A DNA stretch of 15,515 nucleotides from CAYVQU01 sp964453155 (GCA_964453155.1 CAYVQU010000123.1:1-15515); one strand, 5' to 3'; numbered from the stretch's first letter, positions 7,475 through 15,207 are shown. Notes: generated by a model not told the origin, from the sequence alone. A program made the numbers and translations.

Positions 7475-8671
7475 ATGAGACTAACCCCCTTTCACCCCCG
7501 GACTTCGGAATTCTGCGAAGTCTACAACTGGAGCCTGTGGCAAAACTGGCTCTTGGCCGACATGTACGCCCCCGACCACATCCAAGAGTACTACGCCATC
7601 CGGACCGCGTGTGGGGTCTTTGATATGTCGCCCATCCCCAAGTACCACATTTACGGTCCCGATGCCGCCTGGTTTCTAGACCGGATCGTCACCCAAAATG
7701 TCACCAAATGCCCGGTCGGACGGGTGTTGTACACGCCGTGGTGCAATGATGACGGGAAGATTATTGACGATGGTCTCCTGGTCCGGCTGGATGAACAGTT
7801 TTTCCGGTTGACAGCCGGTGAACCCTGTTTGTACTGGCTCGAAGATAATGTCGCCGGCCTGGATGTGACGATCGAAGATGTGACCGATTTGGGCGTATTG
7901 GCCCTGCAAGGCCCCTTCTCTCGGCAGCTTCTCAAAACCATCACAGATGCCGATTTAGACCAGTTGAAATATTTCCATCTGTTGAAAGCCGAATTAGGCG
8001 GCGTTCCGGTTGAAATTACCCGGACCGGGTATACCGGCGATTTAGGCTATGAAATTTGGGTGGAACCCCAGTTTGGGGTCCAGTTGTGGGACGTAATTTT
8101 TGAGGCCGGTAAAAACTACGCCCTTATCCCCTTCGGCGATTACGCCCTCGAAATGGCCCGTATTGAAGCCGGATTGTTACTTGGGGATGTCGATTTCTAC
8201 TCGGCCAAAAACGCGGTGTTCGATTTCGAAAAATCATCCCCGCTCGAATTGGGGTTGGGCTGGGCGGTCAAACTGGATAAAGATTACTTTATCGGGCAGC
8301 AAGCCCTGCAGGCCGAACAGGCCCGCGGCCCGGCCTGGAAAACAATCGGATTGGAAGTTAATTTGAATTCCCTGGAAGCCATTTATGCCGAATTTGGGAT
8401 GCCCCTCTACTTGCCCTACGAAGCCTGGAACGAAGCAGTACCGATCTATTCCGGTGGGCAACAAATCGGCAAAGCGACCTGCGGGATGTGGTCACCCATG
8501 CTGAAGAAATATATCGCCATCACCCGGCTCAAACCCCAATATGCCGCGCCTGGAACCAAGGTCGACCTGGAAGTCACAATCGACGCCCAACGGAAAAAAG
8601 CCCGTTCGACGGTGGTCAAAATGCCGTTTTTCAATCCATCCCGGAAACGATCCCTGGGAGGTGCCCAGTGA
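7475..8671 (+). CDS. Stand-alone GcvT-family aminomethyltransferase-like protein
   Basis: A 398-residue GcvT-fold protein, slightly longer than glycine-cleavage T-protein. It has the folate-binding core with NDDGKIIDDGLLVRL (91-105; the Asp98/Asp99 pair aligns with the catalytic Asp region), LALQGPFSRQLL (142-153), the family signature RTGYTGDLGYEIWV (183-196), and a GcvT C-terminal barrel with GKATCGMWSP. No GcvP, GcvH or lipoate genes are nearby, so a glycine-cleavage role is unlikely. Other GcvT-fold enzymes take methyl or formaldehyde groups from methylated substrates to THF (DmdA on DMSP, LigM-type O-demethylases, sarcosine-oxidase subunits). GAAGG lies 5 nt before the ATG. Its stop overlaps the start of the next flavoprotein gene, so the two are likely translationally coupled and may act as one split enzyme. 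Substrate unknown. Confidence 0.85.
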   Translation: MRLTPFHPRTSEFCEVYNWSLWQNWLLADMYAPDHIQEYYAIRTACGVFDMSPIPKYHIYGPDAAWFLDRIVTQNVTKCPVGRVLYTPWCNDDGKIIDDGLLVRLDEQFFRLTAGEPCLYWLEDNVAGLDVTIEDVTDLGVLALQGPFSRQLLKTITDADLDQLKYFHLLKAELGGVPVEITRTGYTGDLGYEIWVEPQFGVQLWDVIFEAGKNYALIPFGDYALEMARIEAGLLLGDVDFYSAKNAVFDFEKSSPLELGLGWAVKLDKDYFIGQQALQAEQARGPAWKTIGLEVNLNSLEAIYAEFGMPLYLPYEAWNEAVPIYSGGQQIGKATCGMWSPMLKKYIAITRLKPQYAAPGTKVDLEVTIDAQRKKARSTVVKMPFFNPSRKRSLGGAQ

Positions 8672-10251
8672 CCAACCCAAAATACGACGCCATCATCATC
8701 GGCGGGGGCCATAACGGTCTGACCGCCGCCGCCTATCTGGCCAAAGCTGGGCGCAAACCCTTGGTATTGGAAAAACGCCACATCCTCGGCGGGGCCGCAG
8801 TCACCGAAGAAATTTACCCTGGTTTCAAGTACACGGTCTACTCCTACGTGGTCAGCCTGCTGCCGCCCAGGATCATCCAGGAATTGGAGTTACCCAAACA
8901 CGGGCTGCACATTTTGCCGCTGGAGGGGTCGTTCACCCCAACCGAGGATGGCAACTACATCGCCTCCTATCCCGACCTGGATGACACCCTCGATGAAATC
9001 CGCCGGCACTCCAAACGCGACGCCGATATCTATCCAGTCTTTAGCAATACCATGTACGACCTGGCTCGGGCCGTGCGCCCGATCCTGACAATGGTCCCGC
9101 CTGATCCGGCCAATCCGGGTCTTTCTGGGCTGCGGGTTTTACAAGAATTTGGCAGCCACCTGAAATCCCTGGGGAAAGAAAAATTCCACTGGCTCACCAA
9201 AATCATGACCATGAGCGCGGACGACTTTCTCAGTGAGTGGTTTGAGACTGACGTTCTCAAAGCGACTCAGGCCCAAATTGGGCTGATCGGCACCTTCCTG
9301 GGTCCCAAATCCCCCGGTACAGCCTATGTTTTACTGCATTACTATTTGGGTGAACTCGACGGGGCCTCCTCCGAGTGGGGTTTCCAACGCGGCGGGACTG
9401 GGGGGGTCAGCGAAGCCCTGGCCAGCGCGGCCCGCAGCTTCGGGGCTGAAATCCGCTGTAATGCCCCGGTTACCCAAGTAATCGTCAAGAACGGGCAGGC
9501 AGTGGGGGTTGCCCTGGAAAACGGCGACGAAATTTACGCCAAAACCGTCATCTCAGGCTGTGATCCCAAAGTCACTTTCCGTACCCTGGTCGACGAGAAT
9601 GAATTGCCCTCCGAGCTAGTCACCGCCATCGACAAATTCAAGTATCGCGGCTCATCCGGCAAGGTTAATTTGGCCCTGGATGGGCTACCCGATTTCCCGG
9701 CAATGCAAGATAAAGCTCAAATTCGAGCCATGCAAGAAATTGCCCCAAGCATCGATTATCTCGAACGGGCCTATGACGATGCTAAGTACGGTGGCTTTTC
9801 AAAACGACCGCTCTTGGGCTGCATCATCCCCTCGACGGTGGACCCCACCATGGCCCCACCGGGCAAGCATTCCATGTCCATCTTCGTCCAATATGCTTCC
9901 TACGACATGCCCGCCTACGGCGACCGCGATCAGCAGCGCGCAGCCTTCGGGAACGCCGTCATTGATACCCTGGCCGAGTTTGCGCCCAATATCAAAGATT
10001 TGATCCTGCACAAGCAGGTCATCACCCCCTGGGATATTGAACAAACCGTCGGCATCACCGAAGGCAATATTTCCCACGGCGAATTAATGCTGGATCAACT
10101 CTTCTTTATGCGGCCAGTCCCCGGTTGGGCCAAATACCGCACTCCGATCCGCAATTATTATCAATGTGGTTCGGGTACGCATCCCGGCGGCGGGATCACT
10201 GGCTCACCCGGCCGGATGGCAGTCGCCGAAATGTTCAAAGATGGACACTAA
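8668..10251 (+). CDS. PYROXD2/CrtI-like FAD-dependent oxidoreductase (first paralog)
   Basis: A 527-residue flavoprotein. It opens with a Rossmann FAD motif, YDAIIIGGGHNGLTAAAYLA (6-25), followed by LEKRHILGGAAVTEEIYPGF, a combination typical of PYROXD2-like proteins in the phytoene-desaturase/amine-oxidase superfamily. It ends with the second FAD-binding segment HPGGGITGSPGRMAVAEMF. I start it at the GTG at 8668: GGGAGG lies 6 nt upstream and the GTG overlaps the TGA of the GcvT gene (GTGA). A longer ATG frame from 8488 would add 60 residues that merely overlap the GcvT gene. It would oxidise a C-C or C-N bond and pass electrons to a quinone or other acceptor; the substrate is unknown. No membrane segments are obvious. 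Its close neighbour at 10443 is a paralog. Confidence 0.85.
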   Translation: MTNPKYDAIIIGGGHNGLTAAAYLAKAGRKPLVLEKRHILGGAAVTEEIYPGFKYTVYSYVVSLLPPRIIQELELPKHGLHILPLEGSFTPTEDGNYIASYPDLDDTLDEIRRHSKRDADIYPVFSNTMYDLARAVRPILTMVPPDPANPGLSGLRVLQEFGSHLKSLGKEKFHWLTKIMTMSADDFLSEWFETDVLKATQAQIGLIGTFLGPKSPGTAYVLLHYYLGELDGASSEWGFQRGGTGGVSEALASAARSFGAEIRCNAPVTQVIVKNGQAVGVALENGDEIYAKTVISGCDPKVTFRTLVDENELPSELVTAIDKFKYRGSSGKVNLALDGLPDFPAMQDKAQIRAMQEIAPSIDYLERAYDDAKYGGFSKRPLLGCIIPSTVDPTMAPPGKHSMSIFVQYASYDMPAYGDRDQQRAAFGNAVIDTLAEFAPNIKDLILHKQVITPWDIEQTVGITEGNISHGELMLDQLFFMRPVPGWAKYRTPIRNYYQCGSGTHPGGGITGSPGRMAVAEMFKDGH

Positions 10252-10284
10252 GTAAAGGTCGAGTAATAGCACCCGAAATACTAC

Positions 10285-10394
10285 GCTTCACCCTTCGATA
10301 CGCTCCACTTAGAGTTCAAGAAATCAAGCATCCTGAGTAGTGCGTAGCTCGCGTAGCACATATCGAAGGGTGCGGTCGCTACTCAGGATGAAGC
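10285..10394. repeat. Nested inverted repeat between the two flavoprotein genes
   Basis: Three sets of arms pair: GCTTCA 10285-10290 with TGAAGC 10389-10394; ACCCTTCGATA 10290-10300 with 10361-10371; CATCCTGAGTA 10329-10339 with 10380-10390. The last two sets interleave, so they are alternative or pseudoknot-like folds rather than one hairpin. A GCGTAGC word is repeated directly at about 10342-10356. The form resembles a dispersed genomic repeat with no coding capacity. It fills most of the gap between the paralogous genes and may separate their expression. Confidence 0.75.
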
Positions 10395-10442
10395 TTTGCA
10401 AGAAAAAATTTCTGGATGATTACTAAAACTTCGGAGAGTTCA

Positions 10443-12047
10443 ATGTCCGTACAGACCAAACGGCAAAAAAAATATGATGTGATTGTAGTGGGCGGCGGGC
10501 ATAACGGCCTGGTCGCGGCCGGATACCTGGCCAAAGCGGGTCAAAAAGTCCTGGTATTAGAACGGCGGGATATCCTGGGAGGGGCTGCCGTAACCGAAGA
10601 ATTTTTCCCCGGCTTCAAGTTTTCAGCCCTGGCCGACGGCGCCGGTCATCTGGATCCCCAGGTGGTCGCCGATCTAGATTTGACTCAGCACGGCCTGAAA
10701 ATTTTGCCGACTGAGCCCCTCATTTTATCCCTGCAACCCGATGGCAATCATCTCACCATTTGGACCGATGTCGCCCGAACCAGCCAGGAAATCGCCAAAT
10801 TCTCGACAGCCGATGGGGAGGCCTACCCCCAGTTCATCGCCTGGATGCGCAAAATCAGCCGCATCGTGGTTGAGATGAATAAAATCACACCCCCCGATCT
10901 GCCCGAGATTGGCTTTGGTGATCTGAAAGATTATTTCGGTTTCGTTAAACCCGTGCTCGGTGTGGGCTGGAAACATATCGCCCAGGTGGTCCGGCTCATG
11001 CCGATGTCGATCTCCGATTTGCTCAACGAGTGGTTCGAATCGGATATCGTGAAAGGCACCATCGCGGCCGCGGCGATCAAATATCTGTCTTTGGGGCCGC
11101 AAGAAATCAACAGCACGGCTTACACCTTTTTGTATAACTGGGCCATCAGCAACACCGACCTGTTCCGTTCCAGTGGGCAGGTGCAGGGGGGCATGGGAGC
11201 GCTGACTCTGGCTTTGGCGCAGTCGGCCCAAAGTTTGGGGGCCGATTTAATGACAGATTGCGAAGTGGCTCGTATCAATCTCCAGCATGGCACAGCCACC
11301 GGCGTGACCTTAGCCAACGGCGATCAAGTTGAAGCCAAATTCGTGATCTCAGCAGCGGACGCGCGTACGACATTTACAAAACTCGTCGAGCCCTATTATC
11401 TGGATGCTAAAGTCATTAAGCATGTTAGCAATATCAAACATAACGGTACTCTGGCGCGGGTCCATTTTGCGCTGAACGCCTTACCTGAATTTACTGGGCT
11501 AAACGGGAGCGCAGAGTTGCTCAATGGGCATATCCAGATATCACCATCTGTCGAGTATATTCAAAAGGCCTACGACCCCACCAAATATGGCGAATTTTCG
11601 AGCCAGCCCTATCTGGATATGCAAATCCCCACCCTGACCGACCCATCGTTGGCACCTGATGGTCAGCATATCCTGTCGGTAACGGTGAAGTATATGCCCT
11701 ACCGGTTGAAGGATGGGAACTGGGATGATCTCTGTGAGACCGTCGCTCAGATCGTGACCGATACGATTTCGATTTATGCCCCAGGGTTCGAGCAATGCAT
11801 CCAAGATAGCAAAGTGATTACGCCCCTGGACATGGAACGAACGTACCACCTCCCCGAAGGCCATCCGGCTCATGGCGAGATGACCCTCAATCAATTCATG
11901 TGGATGCGCCCGATCCCTGGGTACGCCCAATATAATTCACCCATCGCCAGTTTATACTTATGTAGTGCCGCCGCTCACCCGGGAGCCGGGGTTACCGGCA
12001 TCGGTGGACGTAATGCGGCCCGGCAGATATTGAAAGATTTGAAATAA
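10443..12047 (+). CDS. PYROXD2/CrtI-like FAD-dependent oxidoreductase (second paralog)
   Basis: A 534-residue flavoprotein clearly related to the preceding one: FAD motif YDVIVVGGGHNGLVAAGYLA (11-30), then LERRDILGGAAVTEEFFPGF, and a C-terminal HPGAGVTGIGGRNAARQIL. Similarity is strong at both cofactor-binding ends and weaker in the middle, where substrate is bound (for example SYVVSLLPP in the first against DGAGHLDPQ here). The two therefore probably act on different substrates or as two subunits. I chose the ATG at 10443, with GGAG about 6 nt upstream, over an ATG at 10416 that has no ribosome binding site. It lies 191 nt after the first paralog, with a repeat in between, so it is likely in the same operon. 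The substrate cannot be named from sequence. Confidence 0.85.
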   Translation: MSVQTKRQKKYDVIVVGGGHNGLVAAGYLAKAGQKVLVLERRDILGGAAVTEEFFPGFKFSALADGAGHLDPQVVADLDLTQHGLKILPTEPLILSLQPDGNHLTIWTDVARTSQEIAKFSTADGEAYPQFIAWMRKISRIVVEMNKITPPDLPEIGFGDLKDYFGFVKPVLGVGWKHIAQVVRLMPMSISDLLNEWFESDIVKGTIAAAAIKYLSLGPQEINSTAYTFLYNWAISNTDLFRSSGQVQGGMGALTLALAQSAQSLGADLMTDCEVARINLQHGTATGVTLANGDQVEAKFVISAADARTTFTKLVEPYYLDAKVIKHVSNIKHNGTLARVHFALNALPEFTGLNGSAELLNGHIQISPSVEYIQKAYDPTKYGEFSSQPYLDMQIPTLTDPSLAPDGQHILSVTVKYMPYRLKDGNWDDLCETVAQIVTDTISIYAPGFEQCIQDSKVITPLDMERTYHLPEGHPAHGEMTLNQFMWMRPIPGYAQYNSPIASLYLCSAAAHPGAGVTGIGGRNAARQILKDLK

Positions 12048-12086
12048 ATTTTCATCGCAGAATAGTTGAGTAAAGATGACCAAGAT

Positions 12087-12183
12087 TAACGTCATTACGA
12101 GCGTTTTTTGCGAAGCAATATGGATAATGTCTTGCAAAATTTAGATTGCCACACTTCGCTCCGCTTCGTTCGCAATGACGTTA
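12087..12183. repeat. Dispersed palindromic repeat, family A copy 2
   Basis: Arms 12087-12103 and 12167-12183 are reverse complements with 2 mismatches in 17. The outer words (AACGTCATT...CAATGACGTT) and the internal GCGAAGCAAT and AGATTGC words match the repeat at 7352-7436, so the two are copies of one family with different centres. It sits directly before the MoaD-like gene and ends about 40 nt before that gene's likely start, so that gene may be read through from upstream or start from a promoter outside the repeat. Confidence 0.8.
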
Positions 12184-12223
12184 ACTGCACTATTCCATGT
12201 TGACTCAAAATGACAATGAAACA

Positions 12224-12457
12224 ATGAAAATCCACGTCCAACTTTATTCGGTCCTCCGGGATAAACTCCCCCCAGAAGCCAAGGGGCGGACAACATTGAA
12301 GTTGGATGCGGGTGCGACGCTAGCGGATTTGCTATCAAAACTAGATATTCACCGTAAAGTCGTCATCAGCGTGAATGAAGATCACGAAACTGATAAAACT
12401 CGCCGATTACAAGATGGCGATATAATAAAAATTTTTTCATCCATTAGTGGTGGTTGA
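12224..12457 (+). CDS. MoaD/ThiS-like sulfur carrier protein
   Basis: A 77-residue ubiquitin-fold protein. It begins MKIHVQLYSVLRDKL, the usual first strand and helix of MoaD, has LKLDAGATLADLLSKL in the middle, then LQDGDIIKIFSSISGG ending in the diglycine tail that is adenylated and thiocarboxylated. MoaD donates sulfur to make the dithiolene of molybdopterin. Small MoaD-like genes are often found just before AOR-type tungsten/molybdenum enzymes, as here, which suggests it serves the AOR cofactor. An ATG at 12197 would add nine residues unlike the family; I prefer 12224, although neither start has a good Shine-Dalgarno. The AOR gene begins 67 nt downstream, beyond a strong hairpin. It lacks a nearby MoaE, MoeB or MoaA, so those must be encoded elsewhere. 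Confidence 0.8.
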   Translation: MKIHVQLYSVLRDKLPPEAKGRTTLKLDAGATLADLLSKLDIHRKVVISVNEDHETDKTRRLQDGDIIKIFSSISGG

Positions 12458-12466
12458 TTTAAGCAG

Positions 12467-12499
12467 AGACCTTCAAGGTTTATAAAACCTTGAAGGTCT
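12467..12499 (+). repeat. Perfect 15-bp hairpin between MoaD-like and AOR genes
   Basis: Arms 12467-12481 and 12485-12499 (AGACCTTCAAGGTTT and its exact complement) are separated by only ATA. No T-run follows, so it is not a classical terminator; it may be an RNA-processing or stabilising hairpin, or a short dispersed palindrome. It lies 13 nt before the AOR ribosome binding site and could raise AOR relative to MoaD by protecting the processed 5' end (inference). Confidence 0.8.
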
Positions 12500-12524
12500 A
12501 GGTCTAAGAGAGAGGAGAAATATC

Positions 12525-14453
12525 ATGCCAAACGGCTATACCGGAAAAATCTTGCACGTTGACCTGACGACCGGGAGTTTCCACGTCGAGGAACCCGGGG
12601 AGGCTTTCTATCGCAAATATATGGGGGGCAGTGCTTTAGCTGCGCATTATTTACTCAAAGAAATGCCCGCCGGGGTTGATCCGCTGGGACCGGAAAATAT
12701 TCTAGTAATCGCCTTGAGTGTCGTGACCGGAACTGCCATTTCGGGCCAGAGCCGGATGACGGCCGCGGCCAAATCGCCGTTGACGGGCGCGATCGGCGAC
12801 TCGCAAGGCGGCGGGTTCTTCCCGGCGGAATTGAAATTTGCCGGGTACGATGCCCTAGTGATCAAAGGCAAAGCCAAAGAGCCGGTTTATCTCTGGATCA
12901 ACGAAGGGAAATTTGAACTTCGGGATGCATCTCATCTCTGGGGGAAGATCACCGGCGAGGCCGAAGCCGCCCTGAAGGAAGAGCTGGGTGACAATAAAAT
13001 CGAAGTCCTGCAAATCGGTCCGGCCGGCGAGAAAAGTGTGCGTTTCGCCGGAATTTTCAGTATGTCCAACCGGGCTAATGGCCGCACCGGGATGGGGGCT
13101 GTGATGGGGTCTAAAAATCTCAAAGCGGTGGTGGTGCGCGGCAAACAACGGCCCAAACCGGCCGACAAAGCCGGGTTGAGCACCCTGGCCAAATGGGGCG
13201 CCAAAAATTTCCCTGAATCCGATATCACTGGGTTGGGTCAATACGGCACCGCCGAGACCACCGGTGCTAATCAGGCTTCCGGGACTCTCCCAACCTACAA
13301 CTACAACAGCGGCGTCTTCGATGGGTGGGAACCCATTGATGGCACCACAATGTATGACACGATCTTGCGCGGGGCCGCCGAAGGCAAACAAGACCGGTTG
13401 GGCCGTGACACCTGCTATGCCTGCACCGTCCGTTGCAAACGCGTGGTAGAAATTACCGAGGGGCCGTACACAGTTGATCCCCATTACGGCGGGCCGGAAT
13501 ATGAAACAACTTCAACCTTTGGTAATTACTGCGCAGTCGATGATTTAGCCGCTATCAGCAAGGCCAACGAAATCTGCAATCAGTACGGGCTGGATACCAT
13601 CTCGTGTGGAGCGACTATCTCCTGGGCGTTTGAAGCCTTCAACGAGGGTAAATTGACCCTAGAAGACACCGACGGCCTCGACCTGACCTGGGGTAACGCC
13701 GCCTCCATGGTAGCGCTGACCAAGAAAATTGCCAACCGCGAAGGTTTCGGCGATTTACTGGCGGAAGGCTCGGAACGGGCCGCCCAGAAAATCGGACGCG
13801 GCACCGAAGAATATTTGATCACTTTCAAAGGTCAGGAAGCTCCGGCTCACATGCCGCGGGTCAAACGCTCGCTGGCGGTCATTTATGCCACCAATCCCTA
13901 TGGCGCCGACCACCAGACCCACGAACACGACCCGGCCATCGAAGAAGACGATTTCGAATATTATGAAGACCGCATGGCCGTTTTGGGCTTCACTGAGGGG
14001 GTCGAATTCCAATCCTTGGGAGCCGAGAAAATTCGCTTTGCGGCTGTCTCCCAGCGCATGTACAGCGCCATGGACAGCCTGAACCTGTGTCAGTTTGTCT
14101 ACGGCCCGGCCTGGCAGCTTTACGGACCCGAAGATATGGTTGAGTTGGTCCGCACCGTCACCGGGTGGGAGGATGTCACCTTCGACGAGTTACAAACCGT
14201 CGGTGAACGCCGGATGAACATGCTCCGGGCCTTCAACGCTCGCGAAGGATTTGACCGTCAGCACGATGTCATCCCTGAGAAGCTCTTCAAGCCCCTCACA
14301 GGTGGGGTCAGCGACGGTTGGGTCCTCGACCGCGACGAAGTCGCTGGGGCCTTGGATAAATATTTTGAAATCAACGGTTGGGATGTCGAAACCGGAAATC
14401 CAACGAAGGCGAAATTAGATGAATTGGAATTAGGCTGGGTGGCTGATTTATAG
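12525..14453 (+). CDS. aor: Aldehyde:ferredoxin oxidoreductase (AOR family, W/Mo-bispterin)
   Basis: A 642-residue AOR-family enzyme, close to the usual 600-650. The N-terminal pterin-binding domain has GYTGKILHVDLTTGSF (4-19), YMGGSALAAHYLL and the SQGGGFFPAELKFAGYDAL stretch. The [4Fe-4S] cluster ligands are all present: Cys297, Cys300 and Cys304 in CYACTVRC, and Cys522 in DSLNLCQF. The family oxidises aldehydes to carboxylates using a tungsten (less often molybdenum) bis-pterin centre, reduces ferredoxin, and works under low oxygen in the cytoplasm. AGGAG stands 7 nt before the ATG. The MoaD-like gene just upstream supports pterin-cofactor supply. The aldehyde cannot be identified; formaldehyde or an aldehyde left by amine oxidation would fit the neighbouring genes. 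It is the last gene of the cluster and is followed by a terminator. Confidence 0.93.
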   Translation: MPNGYTGKILHVDLTTGSFHVEEPGEAFYRKYMGGSALAAHYLLKEMPAGVDPLGPENILVIALSVVTGTAISGQSRMTAAAKSPLTGAIGDSQGGGFFPAELKFAGYDALVIKGKAKEPVYLWINEGKFELRDASHLWGKITGEAEAALKEELGDNKIEVLQIGPAGEKSVRFAGIFSMSNRANGRTGMGAVMGSKNLKAVVVRGKQRPKPADKAGLSTLAKWGAKNFPESDITGLGQYGTAETTGANQASGTLPTYNYNSGVFDGWEPIDGTTMYDTILRGAAEGKQDRLGRDTCYACTVRCKRVVEITEGPYTVDPHYGGPEYETTSTFGNYCAVDDLAAISKANEICNQYGLDTISCGATISWAFEAFNEGKLTLEDTDGLDLTWGNAASMVALTKKIANREGFGDLLAEGSERAAQKIGRGTEEYLITFKGQEAPAHMPRVKRSLAVIYATNPYGADHQTHEHDPAIEEDDFEYYEDRMAVLGFTEGVEFQSLGAEKIRFAAVSQRMYSAMDSLNLCQFVYGPAWQLYGPEDMVELVRTVTGWEDVTFDELQTVGERRMNMLRAFNAREGFDRQHDVIPEKLFKPLTGGVSDGWVLDRDEVAGALDKYFEINGWDVETGNPTKAKLDELELGWVADL

Positions 14454-14489
14454 AAATCCCCACAATTTTCTAAACGAGATCCAAACAAA

Positions 14490-14524
14490 TCGAGGCGTCC
14501 CAATATAGGACGCCTCGACTTTTT
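14490..14524 (+). terminator. Rho-independent terminator after the AOR gene
   Basis: An 11-bp perfect stem (14490-14500 with 14508-14518, TCGAGGCGTCC type) has a 7-nt loop (CAATATA) and is followed by CTTTTT. It lies 37 nt past the AOR stop. It also reaches the stop codon of the converging TetR gene; on the minus strand the T-tract is weaker, so it may work partly in both directions. Confidence 0.88.
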
Positions 14525-15128
14525 AAACATCAAAAAGTCGATTCAGGGTTGGCGCTGCTAAGGCTTGGTACATCCGATCCATTTCTTCGGGGGATTCAGG
14601 CATATCACCCAGCACCCAGGAAGTTAACAAAGAAACCAAGGCGCTGACGAGAAATGTAGCAGCGATATGAAGGGTGATTTCATCGCTAACAATGAACAGT
14701 CCCATAATTTCCACTTGCTTCTCCAGCCGCGTAATGAGGGGATTCACCAACATTACCAAACCAAATTCAGGATGTTCGGCATTCATTTTGAACCATTTGT
14801 GTTTCTCGGCCGCAATCCGAAATAAGGCCAGGCTGGGTAGGAGCGTTTGGGGCACACCGGCCGGGTAGCCCCCCTCGTCCAGAATTTCCTGGATTTCTTG
14901 TTCGATCTGAGCCATTAGCTGACCGAACATAAACCGCCCTAAATCTTCCTTATCTTCAAAATGGGCATAAAAGGTGGCCCGACCAATATCGGCCCGTTCG
15001 ACGATGTCACTGACGCTGATTTTTTTGTAGTCTTTCTCCAGCACTAATTCTCGTAATGCACCCAAGATCAAACGTTTGCTGCGGACTGCGCGCCGGTCAG
15101 GTTTGACGGATTTTCCCTGTGTTTCCAT
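14523..15128 (-). CDS. TetR/AcrR-family transcriptional regulator
   Basis: A 201-residue regulator of normal TetR size. The N-terminal DNA-binding region has RRAVRSKRLILGALRELVLE (12-31), then the helix-turn-helix ISVSDIVERADIGRATFYAH (37-56) and FEDKEDL, a textbook TetR pattern. The C-terminal half is helical and hydrophobic and should bind a ligand I cannot predict. I chose the ATG at 15128, preceded by a weak GAGAG. A TTG at 15161 would add 11 residues and has no ribosome binding site. It converges on the AOR gene and is divergent from the truncated SRPBCC gene, whose promoter it probably represses, as is common for TetR genes and their divergent neighbours. A role in the amine cluster is not supported, since the operons converge. 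Confidence 0.9.
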   Translation of the reverse strand: METQGKSVKPDRRAVRSKRLILGALRELVLEKDYKKISVSDIVERADIGRATFYAHFEDKEDLGRFMFGQLMAQIEQEIQEILDEGGYPAGVPQTLLPSLALFRIAAEKHKWFKMNAEHPEFGLVMLVNPLITRLEKQVEIMGLFIVSDEITLHIAATFLVSALVSLLTSWVLGDMPESPEEMDRMYQALAAPTLNRLFDV

Positions 15129-15179
15129 ACAATTCTCTCGATTCTGTCTGGTAACTGACAAATTTTTGATTTTTGTGTC

Positions 15180-15207
15180 TTGACGATTTTATTTAGATAT
15201 ATATAAT
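15180..15207 (+). promoter_or_regulatory. Near-consensus promoter in the TetR-SRPBCC divergent gap, with possible operator
   Basis: TTGACG (15180-15185) and a perfect TATAAT (15202-15207) are spaced by 16 nt, a strong sigma-70-type promoter pointing to the gene at 15283, with a start near 15214. Just downstream lie ATAC (15211), GTAT (15219), ATAC (15229) and ATAC (15242) words, some in inverted pairs, and an ACAATTGT palindrome (15231-15238). These could be the TetR operator; the operator part is a guess. Confidence 0.7.

Noticed and set aside
8488..8667. A 60-residue N-terminal extension of the first PYROXD2-like protein from an ATG at 8488
   Set aside because: It lies wholly within the GcvT gene in another frame, is not like the family, and the GTG at 8668 has a strong, well-spaced GGGAGG.
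7352..12183. CRISPR-like array from the repeated palindromes
   Set aside because: There are only two related copies nearly 5 kb apart with genes between, no regular spacers and no cas genes.
12855..13484. Long antisense frame (209 codons) opposite the AOR gene
   Set aside because: It is a shadow of a GC-rich coding frame; its residues show no domain and no ribosome binding site is apparent.
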